Shown here piece by piece: positions 24,749-33,085 of a stretch of 36,694 nt of DNA. This stretch comes from Acetobacter sp. AN02 (lineage in GTDB: Bacteria; Pseudomonadota; Alphaproteobacteria; Acetobacterales; Acetobacteraceae): assembly GCF_029759835.1 (NCBI RefSeq), contig NZ_JAJJND010000017.1, forward strand, positions 1 through 36,694. The letters run 5' to 3'. The translations under genes and the position numbers were made by a program. Position 1 is the first letter of the stretch. Every line of letters starts with the position of its first letter. The notes below the pieces were generated by a model, which saw nothing but the letters and a program-made list of their open reading frames with translations, was not told the origin of the DNA and ran no database searches.

Positions 24749-24765
24749 TGTGAGAATGGCTCACA
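24749..24765. promoter_or_regulatory. Palindrome upstream of malic enzyme, candidate operator
   Basis: TGTGAG-AATGG-CTCACA, perfect six-base arms, 20-36 bases upstream of the malic enzyme GTG. It resembles the CRP half-sites TGTGA/TCACA but with seven bases between them instead of six. A GntR- or LysR-type protein is equally possible. No matching regulator is in the window. Confidence 0.35.
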
Positions 24766-24810
24766 TTCAATTCATGTATTTCACTTATGCAATAAAACAC
24801 CAGATATGTC

Positions 24811-25587
24811 TCAGCCGGAAGGCCTGCCGCGCGATCGGGAGAGTTCTGACACCACTCCGTGCAGTGTCCGGAGTTCCTGTTCGGTGACTTCGCCCCGTGT
24901 GAAGAAATGGCGGAGGTTGCGTACCATTCCGGGCCTTTTCTGCTCGTTTCTCAGGAACCCGCAGGCGTCGAGTTCAGTGATAAGATGACGCATGAAATTA
25001 TCCAGCTCGCCCTTGGTGGCAACATGCGTCTCGTTGGTCATCAGCGTACGTGGCGGCGTGGCGTCTGCGGCCATGTACCATTCATAGGCCATGATCATCA
25101 CGGCCTGTGCAAGGTTGAGAGACATGAAACGCGGATTCAGCGGATAGCGGATCAGGGCGTCTGCCCGTGCCATGTCCTCGTTATCGAGGCCTGCGCGTTC
25201 GGGGCCGAAGAGGAGGCCGCAGCGCAGGCCTCTGACGGTGATGGCTCTGAGTTCGGCTGCGCCGCCGCGTGCGGTGAGGACGGTTTTGACGATATGTCTC
25301 GGGCGGGGGCATGTGGCGAAGACGTGATGCAGGTCTGCGGTTGCCTCATCAACGGTTTCGAAAACCTCTGCGGCGTCCAGGATCCGGTCCGCACCGGAGG
25401 CGGATCGCCAGGCGCGGCTCTGCGGCCAGCCGTCGCGGGGGGCGACGAGGCGGAGATGGAACAGTCCGCCATTGGCCATGGCGCGGGCCGTGGCGCCGAT
25501 ATTCTCGGCAAGCTGGGGCCGGACCAGGATCACGACCGGCGTGTTGCCTTCCGGCTTCAGATCGGCTCCGCCGTCACGTCCTGTCAT
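24811..25587 (-). CDS. trmJ: tRNA (cytidine/uridine-32-2'-O)-methyltransferase TrmJ-like
   Basis: 258-residue SPOUT-superfamily RNA methyltransferase (TrmH/TrmJ group) that would methylate the ribose at position 32 of tRNA. Motif 1 is VVILVRPQLAENIGATARAMANGG (split: NIGATARAM with the catalytic Arg), motif 2 LLFGPERAGLDNED, motif 3 PLNPRFMSLNLAQAVMIMAYE, forming the SAM-binding knot. A helical C-terminal extension (residues about 170-250) is typical of TrmJ. The ATG at 25587 overlaps the cysS stop by one base (TGATG) and has GGAG nine bases upstream; an ATG at 25602 is also possible. It is coupled to cysS. Confidence 0.88.
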   Translation of the reverse strand: MTGRDGGADLKPEGNTPVVILVRPQLAENIGATARAMANGGLFHLRLVAPRDGWPQSRAWRSASGADRILDAAEVFETVDEATADLHHVFATCPRPRHIVKTVLTARGGAAELRAITVRGLRCGLLFGPERAGLDNEDMARADALIRYPLNPRFMSLNLAQAVMIMAYEWYMAADATPPRTLMTNETHVATKGELDNFMRHLITELDACGFLRNEQKRPGMVRNLRHFFTRGEVTEQELRTLHGVVSELSRSRGRPSG

Positions 25588-26969
25588 CAGCTGCGTCTCC
25601 ATGTGGTGCCCTGTGGTCCGTCTTCCAGGGTGATGCCCTGTGCCGCCAGTTCGTTACGGATCTCATCTGCCCGGGCGAAGTTTTTCTCCCTGCGTGCGGC
25701 CAGTCTCTCTCTGATCAGGTTTTCGATCTGCTGCTCGTCCGCGCCGTCGGCCGCGCTGCCGCGGAACCAGTCTCCGGGTGTGGCGAGGAGGACGCCGAGG
25801 AACTGTGCCGCGCTCAGAAGATCTGCTGCCGCATCCGTCTCTCCGGCCAGGGCGCGTGCGGCCATCTGGTGCAGGGTTGCGAGGGCTGCGGGTGTGTTGA
25901 GATCGTCGCACAGGGCTGCGAGGAATGCGACGGGCAGTTCCGCCGAGGGTCGGGCGTCCGGATGGGCTTCCAGGGCGCGGTAGAATCTGTCGAGCGTTTT
26001 TTTTGCCGTATCCACTCCGGACCATGTGAAGTTCAGTGTTGAGCGGTAATGTGAGCCGAGGAAGAACAGGCGCAGGGCTTCTGCCGGGGCTTTGTCCAGC
26101 ACGTCGCGCATGGTGAGGAAATTGCCGAGGGATTTCGACATTTTCTCGCCATCGACCAGCAGCATTGCGTTGTGCAGCCAGTAGTTCGCGAAACGGCTGC
26201 CGGGGAAGCAGCACAGGCTCTGTGCGCGTTCGTTTTCGTGGTGCGGGAAGAGGAGGTCCGAGCCTCCGCCGTGGATATCGAAGCTTTCCCCGAGGTAGCG
26301 GCGGGACATGGCCGAGCATTCGATATGCCAGCCCGGGCGTCCGCGGCCCCAGGGGGAGTCCCATCCCGGCTGGTCCGCATCGGAGGGCTTCCACAGCACG
26401 AAATCGCCCGGATCACGTTTGCATGAGGCGACCTCCACGCGGGCTCCGGCCAGCAGCTCGTCCGGATCGCGGCCTGACAGGGCGCCGTAATCGGGGAAGG
26501 AGGAGACGGAGAACAGGACGTGTCCGTCTGCCTCATAGGCGTGCCCGGAGGCGATCAGCCGTCCGATCATCTCCAGCATATCGGGGATATGGTGTGTTGC
26601 CCGGGGTTCGATATCAGGAAAGATCATGCCCATGGCGGACGTGTCCTGATGGAAATCCAGTGTCGTGCGGGCGGTGAGGCTTGCGATATCCTCTCCGTTT
26701 TCCCGGGCGCGTGCTGTGATCTTGTCGTCCACATCCGTAATGTTCCGGACGAAGGTGACGCGGGGCCAGAGCCTGCGGAGCAGCCGTGTGAGGATATCGG
26801 CGCTGAGCATGGCCCGCAGATTGCCGATATGGGGCAGATCATAGACCGTCGGTCCGCAGTAATAGACGCGGATATGCGCGGGATCGAGCGGTTCGAAGGG
26901 CAGGGTGGTCCGGCGATGGCTGTCGTGCAGCATCAGAGTCGGGGCGGGAAGCGGGGTCGTGTCGGCCAT
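25587..26969 (-). CDS. cysS: Cysteinyl-tRNA synthetase
   Basis: 460-residue class I synthetase charging tRNA-Cys. The catalytic domain has [17 protein letters not shown] (HIGH variant HIGN), [12 protein letters not shown], the zinc-binding Cys in [27 protein letters not shown], and KMSKS in [10 protein letters not shown]. The C-terminal DALR-type helical domain ends with [20 protein letters not shown] and [10 protein letters not shown], as in the family. The frame is open to 27440, but the ATG at 26969 gives the usual length and N-terminus; it has no clear ribosome site. trmJ follows in an overlapping arrangement. Confidence 0.95.
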   Translation of the reverse strand: MADTTPLPAPTLMLHDSHRRTTLPFEPLDPAHIRVYYCGPTVYDLPHIGNLRAMLSADILTRLLRRLWPRVTFVRNITDVDDKITARARENGEDIASLTARTTLDFHQDTSAMGMIFPDIEPRATHHIPDMLEMIGRLIASGHAYEADGHVLFSVSSFPDYGALSGRDPDELLAGARVEVASCKRDPGDFVLWKPSDADQPGWDSPWGRGRPGWHIECSAMSRRYLGESFDIHGGGSDLLFPHHENERAQSLCCFPGSRFANYWLHNAMLLVDGEKMSKSLGNFLTMRDVLDKAPAEALRLFFLGSHYRSTLNFTWSGVDTAKKTLDRFYRALEAHPDARPSAELPVAFLAALCDDLNTPAALATLHQMAARALAGETDAAADLLSAAQFLGVLLATPGDWFRGSAADGADEQQIENLIRERLAARREKNFARADEIRNELAAQGITLEDGPQGTTWRRS

Positions 26970-27129
26970 GATGGCGTTTAATTGCGCGAGGTCTGCGGCT
27001 GACGCAACTGCGGAAAACGCGCGATGACCGGTTCCGTGCGGTCCGTGGTTGTATGAAAGGGAAACATGTTTTACGGGACAAGGGTTTTTTGTGACACCTC
27101 GGTTACAGTTTTCTGACAGGTTTTCCGCC

Positions 27130-27215
27130 CCTCTCGTGCGACAGGCACGGAACGGGTAAGTCAGGGTTCGAGAGGTGTGTCTGCCGTTGTGCCGGAGAGG
27201 TCTCCGGGGTTTTTT
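27130..27215 (+). promoter_or_regulatory. Attenuator-like leader of the metal pump operon
   Basis: A terminator-like element precedes the first gene of the operon: stem CCGGAG/CTCCGG (27192-27197 and 27202-27207), four-base loop, two G, then six T (27210-27215). No plus-strand gene lies upstream that it could end. Upstream, CCTCTCG (27130-27136) pairs perfectly with CGAGAGG (27169-27175) around an inner hairpin CGTGC/GCACG (27135-27149). The same CCTCTC could instead pair with GAGAGG at 27195-27200, inside the terminator's 5' arm, which would prevent the terminator from forming. This is the layout of a transcription attenuator. The trigger is unknown; no known metal riboswitch pattern was recognised. 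Confidence 0.45.
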
Positions 27216-27232
27216 CCTGGTGAGAGTCAGCC

Positions 27233-28354
27233 GTGTTCCTGTTGTCGCTTTTTCGTCGCCTGAGGGTTCGTTGCCTGAGGGAAGGCCTGCTTCCTGCGCT
27301 TGTGCTGCTCCCGTGCGTTGCCCATGCGGATGGCGTCCGTTCCGTGCACAGGAACGAGCGGGGGCAGATTGTCGTGGAAGCCGGGTCTCCGGTTGATCAC
27401 CGGCTGAAGGTGGAGAAGGTGATTTCCAGTCCCTGGACACGGGGTGTGACGGTGCCGGGGCAGATCGAGACGATCACGTCCCGCAGCGGAATTCTGGCGC
27501 CGGCTGCGGGACGGGTTCTGGATGTTCCCGTCAGTCCGGGTGATCCGGTGAAGAAAGGGCAGCTTCTGGTGCGGCTTCTGTCGGGGGATGCGGCCCAGGC
27601 GATCAGTGACGAACGCAAGGCGCATTCCGCGGCCGTTCTGGCGGATCAGGCCCTGCTGCGGATTCAGGGCGTTCTGCGGGCGGGCGGCGGCGCGCAGAAG
27701 GATCTCGATGCGGCGCGGGATACGGCGCGCCAGGCGGAGGTTGAGGAACTCAGGGCAAAGGCGCGGGTGGTCTCTCTGTCTGCCGATCCGGTGTCGGGCG
27801 GTGAGATCCGTCTTCTTTCTCCCATGGACGGGGTGATCGGGGCGGTCAATGTGGCGAGCGGCATGAACGTGACGGATCCGAGCCAGCCTCTTGTCACCAT
27901 GCAGGATCTGCAGACGGTCCGAGCCGTGGCGGACGTGCCGGAGGATTACATTCGCGGCGTGGAGATGGGGCAGGCCGTGAAGATCAGGCTTCCGGCATGG
28001 CCCGGGGTTGTGCGTTCGGGGGCGATTGATGGCATTGAGCCGGAGCTGATGCCGGACACGCGGGCCCTGCGTGTGCATGTGAAGCTGGATAACAGTGACG
28101 GGAGACTGCGTCCGGGCATGTTTACGACCATGACCATACAGGAGCCGCGTCCGGCCGTGGTGGAGGTGCCGCAGTCGGCGCTTCTGATGAACAACGATCT
28201 GATGACGGTTTTTGTGGAGGTTGAGCCTCTGGTGTTCGAGCGCAGGCCTGTGAAGGTTGTCTATGATGACGATGTTCTGGTCCGCGTTGCGGAAGGTCTG
28301 ACGGCCGGGGAGCGGGTCGTGACCCGCGGTGCGGTGCTGCTGAATGATGATTAA
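27233..28354 (+). CDS. Membrane-fusion adaptor of RND pump 2 (CusB/CzcB-like)
   Basis: 373-residue periplasmic adaptor. A signal peptide (LLPALVLLPCVAHA, cleavage near residue 33) precedes barrel, lipoyl and short coiled-coil domains: TRGVTVPGQIETITSRSGIL, VLDVPVSPGDPVKKGQLLV, LLSPMDGVIGAVNVASGMNV, and the C-terminal PQSALLMNNDLMTVFVEV, typical of metal-type adaptors. The start is a GTG at 27233, since an in-frame TGA at 27221 excludes earlier starts; GGTGAG lies eight bases upstream. The last bases overlap the pump gene start (28344). There is no cysteine- or histidine-rich N-terminus of the kind some metal adaptors have. Confidence 0.88.
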   Translation: MFLLSLFRRLRVRCLREGLLPALVLLPCVAHADGVRSVHRNERGQIVVEAGSPVDHRLKVEKVISSPWTRGVTVPGQIETITSRSGILAPAAGRVLDVPVSPGDPVKKGQLLVRLLSGDAAQAISDERKAHSAAVLADQALLRIQGVLRAGGGAQKDLDAARDTARQAEVEELRAKARVVSLSADPVSGGEIRLLSPMDGVIGAVNVASGMNVTDPSQPLVTMQDLQTVRAVADVPEDYIRGVEMGQAVKIRLPAWPGVVRSGAIDGIEPELMPDTRALRVHVKLDNSDGRLRPGMFTTMTIQEPRPAVVEVPQSALLMNNDLMTVFVEVEPLVFERRPVKVVYDDDVLVRVAEGLTAGERVVTRGAVLLNDD

Positions 28355-31300
28355 TGCTGTCATTGCGGCCTGCCTTCAGAACCGGAGGCTGGTTTTTGCC
28401 GGGGCGCTGATTGTTGCGGTGTGGGGGCTGTTTGCGTGGCGTGGCATTACGATCGAGGCCTACCCCGATCTTGCCGCGCCGACGGTGCAGGTCACGACGC
28501 AGGTTCCGGGACTGGCTGCGGAAGAGATCGAGCAGCTGATCACCACGCCTCTGGAGCGCCAGCTTGCGGCCACTCCGGGTGTGGTGGATATCCGGTCTTC
28601 CTCCACCTTCGGTCTGTCTCTGATCACGATGATCTTCAGGGACAGTACGGACATTTATTTTGCCCGGCAGCGTGTGACGGAGGGGATGGCCCAGGTTTCC
28701 CTTCCGTATGGCGCGCTGCCCGGGCTTGGTCCCGTGACCAGCCCGGCGGGTGAGGTTTTCCGCTATACGCTTGAGTCCGATACGAAGAACCTGATGCAGC
28801 TTTCGGATATCCAGCGCTGGGTCGTTCTTCCGGCCCTGCAGCAGATTTCGGGTGTGGCCTCGGTCAATAATTTCGGGGGATTCACGAAGGAGTATCAGCT
28901 CGTTCTCGCCCCGAACGCGCTTCAGCGTTACGGCATCGGCATCAATGACGTGATGGATGCGCTGCGTAACAACAACACCAATGCCGGTGGCGGGCGTCTG
29001 ACGCGGGGCGAGCAGTCCTATATCGTCCGGGGGTCGGCTCTGGTGCGCACGCTTGACGATATGGGCAATATCGCGGTGTCCCAGCATAACGGCGTGCCTG
29101 TTTTCCTGCGCGATCTGGGCACTCTGGAGATGGGGCATCAGGTCCGGCAGGGCATTCTGGGCAAGGACAGCAATCCGGATACGATCGAGGGGATCGTATC
29201 GATGCTGACGGGGCAGAATGCGTCCAAGGTTCTGCGACGGATACACCGGGAGGTGGACCGTCTTCAGAAGCAGCTTGAGCCTGCGGGTGTGCGGATCGTG
29301 CCGTATATCGACCGTGATACGCTTGTGAACGCGACGACGGAAAAGGTGATGGACACCGTCGTCAAGGGTGTCGGCCTGGTTGTGTTTGTTCTTCTGCTGT
29401 TTCTGGGCAGCATACGCAGCGCGCTGGTGGCGGCGATTACGATCCCGCTGGCTCTGGCGGTTGTCTTTATCATCATGACCCTTCTTGGGATGCCGGCCAA
29501 TCTGTTCTCTCTCGGTGCGGTGGATTTCGGTGTCGTGGTGGACGGCGCGATTGTCGTGACCGAAGCTGTGCTGCGGATGCGTGAGACAGAGCCTGACAGG
29601 GTTCTGGGTGTGAAGGACGTGCTCAGCGTGATGAACCAGACAGGGAAGTCGATCCTGTTTGCCACGCTGATCATCATCGTTGCCTACAGTCCGCTGTTTG
29701 CATTTACGGGGTCGGAGGGCAAGCTGTTCCATCCGATGGCGTTTACCGTCAGTTTCGCGCTGTTCGGTGCGCTGCTCTGTTCCACGCTTCTGACGCCGTC
29801 TCTGGCCTATCTTGCGCTGCGTAATCCGCACCGTCTGTTCCGCAACAGGCCTCTGGAGTGGCTGCATCACGCGTATATCCGTCTTCTGGATCATGCGATG
29901 CGGCGTCCGGCGATGGCTTATATCGGCGGTGCGGCGGCGTTCGTGGCGGTGATCATCCTGGGGGCGACGACGGGGCGTGAGTTCCTGCCGGAGCTTGATG
30001 AGGGGGCTTTGTGGATTCAGGTGCAGCTTCCGTCCGGTATCTCGCTCGATAAATCCAGCGAGGTGGCCGGTGAGATCCGCAGCGCGATTCAGGGATTTTC
30101 CGAGACGTCCTATGTCGTGACACAGCTCGGGCGCAATGATTCGGGAACCGATCCCTGGACGCCCTCTCATATCGAGATCCCTGTCGGGCTGAAGCCGTAT
30201 TCCACATGGCCACATGGTGAGACGAAAGCGATGTTCGAGCGGAAGCTGCGTCAGCGGCTTCTGCAGATTCCGGGGATCAGCTTCGATATCAGCCAGCCGA
30301 TTGAAGACGGCATGAATGACCAGGCGGGCGGTGCGCATTCGCCTCTGGTGCTTCGTGTGTACGGACAGGATTTCCGGGAGCTGCGCCGGGTCGGGAATCA
30401 GATTGTCGATATTCTGAGGACGGTTCCGGGCACGCGGGATGCGTCGATCTTCCAGGAGCCGGAAATTCCGGAGATGAACATTCGGGCGGACCGCACGGCT
30501 CTGGCGCGTTACGGGGTGACGGCGTCTGACGTGATGAATGTCGTGCAGAATGCGATCGGTGATGCGCCGGTGTCTCAGATCTATGTCGGGGACAGAACCT
30601 ACAACATGACGGTCCGGGTGGGGGAGCAGGAGGCATCGAGCCGTGAGCGGCTGGGGCAGATTCCGCTTGCCTCCGCCACGGGGGCGCATATCCCGCTCGC
30701 CTCGGTGGCTGACATTCTCTATGAGAGCGGGGAGAGCAATATCTCCCATGAATATACGCACCGGCAGATCACGATCCGTGTGAATAACGGCTCCCGTCCG
30801 CTGTCGCAGTATCTGTCTGACGCGCAGAAGCGGATTGATCAGCAGGTGCATTTCGACCGTGCGGGCTATCGCCTTGAATGGGCGGGCACGTTCGAGCAGC
30901 AGCAGAAGGCGCAGGCGCGGCTTCAGGTGGCGCTGGCCATCATGTTTGCCGTGATGCTCGTGCTTCTGTTCGGTGAGTTCCGCCTGCTGCGTCAGGCTCT
31001 GCTTGTTCTGGCGGTTGTTCCGCTGGCGACGCTGGGGGGGCTGATCGCGCTGCATGTGCGGGGCGAGACGCTCAATGTTGCGACCGCGGTGGGCTTTATT
31101 GCCCTGTTCGGCGTGGCGATTCAGAACGGCATCATCATGGTTTCGAACATTAATCATCTCCGTTCCGGAGGCATGGATCTGCGCCAGGCGGTTCTTGAGG
31201 GGGCGGGGGAGCGGTTCCGGCCGGTTCTTATGACTGCGACGGTGGCCAGTGTGGGCATGCTTCCCGCCGCGATTGCCACGGGGATCGGGACGGATGTTCA

Positions 31301-31445
31301 GCGCGGTCTGGCCACGGTGGTGGTGGGCGGACTGGGGATTGCGACCATTCTGACGCTGTTCATTCTGCCGACCTATTATGCCGAGCTGGAAGATTATTTC
31401 GAACGGCGCGAGATGGCCCGGTCCATGCGGAAGGAGCGTTCATGA
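28344..31445 (+). CDS. RND efflux pump, heavy-metal type (CzcA/CusA family)
   Basis: 1033-residue proton-driven pump. It has the HME-RND pattern: the start FAWRGITIEAYPDLAAPTVQVTTQ (split at AWRGITIEAYPDL), TPLERQLAATPGVVDIRS, the proton-relay motif VDFGVVVDGAIVVTEAVLR, and two six-helix halves with large periplasmic loops. The periplasmic cleft region reads QPIEDGMNDQAGGAHSPLVLR in place of the VSGVKGE-like stretch of typical Czc/Cus pumps, so the substrate is uncertain; cobalt, zinc, nickel, copper or an organic compound are all open. ATG at 28344 or 28347 overlaps the adaptor stop; the stop overlaps the channel gene by four bases. No metal regulator is adjacent. Confidence 0.92.
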   Translation: MMINAVIAACLQNRRLVFAGALIVAVWGLFAWRGITIEAYPDLAAPTVQVTTQVPGLAAEEIEQLITTPLERQLAATPGVVDIRSSSTFGLSLITMIFRDSTDIYFARQRVTEGMAQVSLPYGALPGLGPVTSPAGEVFRYTLESDTKNLMQLSDIQRWVVLPALQQISGVASVNNFGGFTKEYQLVLAPNALQRYGIGINDVMDALRNNNTNAGGGRLTRGEQSYIVRGSALVRTLDDMGNIAVSQHNGVPVFLRDLGTLEMGHQVRQGILGKDSNPDTIEGIVSMLTGQNASKVLRRIHREVDRLQKQLEPAGVRIVPYIDRDTLVNATTEKVMDTVVKGVGLVVFVLLLFLGSIRSALVAAITIPLALAVVFIIMTLLGMPANLFSLGAVDFGVVVDGAIVVTEAVLRMRETEPDRVLGVKDVLSVMNQTGKSILFATLIIIVAYSPLFAFTGSEGKLFHPMAFTVSFALFGALLCSTLLTPSLAYLALRNPHRLFRNRPLEWLHHAYIRLLDHAMRRPAMAYIGGAAAFVAVIILGATTGREFLPELDEGALWIQVQLPSGISLDKSSEVAGEIRSAIQGFSETSYVVTQLGRNDSGTDPWTPSHIEIPVGLKPYSTWPHGETKAMFERKLRQRLLQIPGISFDISQPIEDGMNDQAGGAHSPLVLRVYGQDFRELRRVGNQIVDILRTVPGTRDASIFQEPEIPEMNIRADRTALARYGVTASDVMNVVQNAIGDAPVSQIYVGDRTYNMTVRVGEQEASSRERLGQIPLASATGAHIPLASVADILYESGESNISHEYTHRQITIRVNNGSRPLSQYLSDAQKRIDQQVHFDRAGYRLEWAGTFEQQQKAQARLQVALAIMFAVMLVLLFGEFRLLRQALLVLAVVPLATLGGLIALHVRGETLNVATAVGFIALFGVAIQNGIIMVSNINHLRSGGMDLRQAVLEGAGERFRPVLMTATVASVGMLPAAIATGIGTDVQRGLATVVVGGLGIATILTLFILPTYYAELEDYFERREMARSMRKERS

Positions 31446-32983
31446 TGCCGCTGTCGGGCAGGCTGCTTGCGGTGCGTGGTCCTGTGGCCTTCGTTGCTGT
31501 GGGGGCCTGTCTGCTGTCGGGCTGTGCGGTCGGTCCGGATTTTCATCGTCCGGTGGCGCCGCAGACATCCTATATGCAGCAGGGGCGGGATACCGCGACG
31601 CAGTCCGCTGCGGGGCCGCAGGGAGAGATTCAGCATTTCGTGCAGGGTGATATTCCGGCGGACTGGTGGACCCTGTTCCGTTATCCGGATCTGGACCGTG
31701 TTGTCAGGCGGGCCATTGAGCGCAGTCCGACGCTGAAGGCTGTCGAGCAGGCGCTGATTGCCGCGCAGGAACAGAAAATGTCCGCGCAGAGTCAGATGTG
31801 GCCGCAGGTGAGCGGGATGTTCAATCCGGCGCGGTTCAAGACCTCCCGCGCCTATTCGAACGTGCCGATAGCCAATTCCTGGCTTTATACGATTCACACG
31901 GCGCAGCTGAATATTTCCTATGCCCCTGATTTCTGGGGAGGTATCCGCAGGCAGGTTGAATCCGCGGCTGCCGAGCGTGAGACCTGGCGTTATCAGCTTC
32001 AGGCGGCCTGGCTGACACTGACGGGCGGGGTCGTCAGTGCGGCGATCGGGGATGCCATGACGCGGGCGCAGATCGCCACCACGGAAAACATGATCGCGCA
32101 TCAGCGGAAGCTGCTGGACATTGCGGAGATGGAGAACCGTCTTGGCGAGACGTCGGGCAATGACGTCGCACTTCAGCGCACACTGCTGGCGCAGACGGAG
32201 GCGACGCTTCCGGCGCTGAAGCAGAGGCTGGCGGAGCTGCATGACCAGCTTGCCGCGCTGTCGGGGGATATGCCGGAGACCGGTTTTCCCGAGTTTGATC
32301 TCGACCGGTTTCAGCTTCCCTCCAAACTGCCGGTCAGTCTGCCGTCACGGCTTATTCTGCAGCGCCCGGACATCCGGACGGCGGAGGCGAATTTTCACTC
32401 GGCCTGTGCGCAGGTCGGTGTGGCGATTGCCAATCGTCTGCCCAATGTGCAGCTGGGTTTTTCTCCGGGTTTTGCTGCCGCTTCCATCGCGCAGATGGCG
32501 ACACCGGGCTTTGGCCAGTGGACTCTGGCAGCAATGGTGACGCAGCCGCTGTTTGACGGTTTCAATCTGCTTCATCAGGAGCGGGCTGCGCGGGCGCGGT
32601 ATGAGGAGGCGGCCCAGACATACCGACAGACGATCATATCGGCCGTGCAGGATGTGACGGACAGTCTGAACGCGGTCCGCAATGATGCCGAATTCCTGCG
32701 GGCGGCGACGGAGGCTGAGAACGCGGCTCTGAAAAGTGCGCGGATTGCCACGGCCCAGAAGCAGCTCGGGGATGTCAGCCAGATTACGCTTCTGACGGTG
32801 CAGGATGCGGCGCTGCAGTCCCAGATGACGCTGCTTGAGGCACGCGGGGCGCGTCTTTCGGACACGGCGGGGCTGTTTCAGTCTCTTGGCGGCGGATGGT
32901 GGAACCGCACGGATGACGGTGTGAAGGGGGTTCCGACGGTTGCGCAGGCGGAGCAGTCCTCTGCGCATCTGCTGGCCCGATAG
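31442..32983 (+). CDS. Outer-membrane efflux lipoprotein of RND pump 2 (NodT/CusC-like)
   Basis: 513-residue channel subunit. Signal peptide with lipobox LSGC (Cys23) and the family start AVGPDFHRPVAPQTSYMQQ. The OEP repeats include YPDLDRVVRRAIERSPTLKAVEQAL, SYAPDFWGGIRRQVESAAAE, LILQRPDIRTAEANFHSACAQVG and FQSLGGGWWNR near the end. The ATG overlaps the pump stop in ATGA, completing an adaptor-pump-channel operon with tight coupling throughout. It is distinct from the channel of pump 1, with which it shares only the family pattern. Confidence 0.92.
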   Translation: MMPLSGRLLAVRGPVAFVAVGACLLSGCAVGPDFHRPVAPQTSYMQQGRDTATQSAAGPQGEIQHFVQGDIPADWWTLFRYPDLDRVVRRAIERSPTLKAVEQALIAAQEQKMSAQSQMWPQVSGMFNPARFKTSRAYSNVPIANSWLYTIHTAQLNISYAPDFWGGIRRQVESAAAERETWRYQLQAAWLTLTGGVVSAAIGDAMTRAQIATTENMIAHQRKLLDIAEMENRLGETSGNDVALQRTLLAQTEATLPALKQRLAELHDQLAALSGDMPETGFPEFDLDRFQLPSKLPVSLPSRLILQRPDIRTAEANFHSACAQVGVAIANRLPNVQLGFSPGFAAASIAQMATPGFGQWTLAAMVTQPLFDGFNLLHQERAARARYEEAAQTYRQTIISAVQDVTDSLNAVRNDAEFLRAATEAENAALKSARIATAQKQLGDVSQITLLTVQDAALQSQMTLLEARGARLSDTAGLFQSLGGGWWNRTDDGVKGVPTVAQAEQSSAHLLAR

Positions 32984-33049
32984 CCTCATATCGGAACTGT
33001 GTTTATCCATTTCCGCCCGCAGACGCTATGGTGTGCGCCGGTCTGAGGG

Positions 33050-33077
33050 TCCGGATGTTCCGGGCCGGTCATCCGGA
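33050..33077 (+). promoter_or_regulatory. Hairpin covering the ribosome site of the glutamate-synthase-like gene
   Basis: Perfect arms TCCGGATG (33050-33057) and CATCCGGA (33070-33077) with a 12-base loop that itself contains CCGGGCCGG. The right arm includes the first three bases of the GGAGG ribosome site (33075-33079) of the gene starting at 33086. Formed in the mRNA, it would hide the site and reduce translation. It may also serve as a terminator for the pump operon, but no T run follows. Confidence 0.4.
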
Positions 33078-33085
33078 GGCAGAGA

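Noticed and set aside
24749-24765. Consensus CRP site
   Set aside because: The half-sites TGTGA/TCACA are separated by seven bases rather than six; kept only as a generic palindrome.
24859-25983. 374-residue open frame on the plus strand
   Set aside because: Antisense to trmJ and cysS, both with full sets of motifs.
26970-27232. Known metal riboswitch (NiCo or yybP-ykoY type) before the metal pump
   Set aside because: The conserved core sequences of these classes as I know them were not found; only a generic attenuator-like arrangement is supported.
28122-31157. 1011-residue open frame on the minus strand
   Set aside because: Exact antisense shadow of the CzcA-type pump gene; Arg/His/Pro-rich, low-complexity protein without family motifs, as expected from GC-rich codon use.
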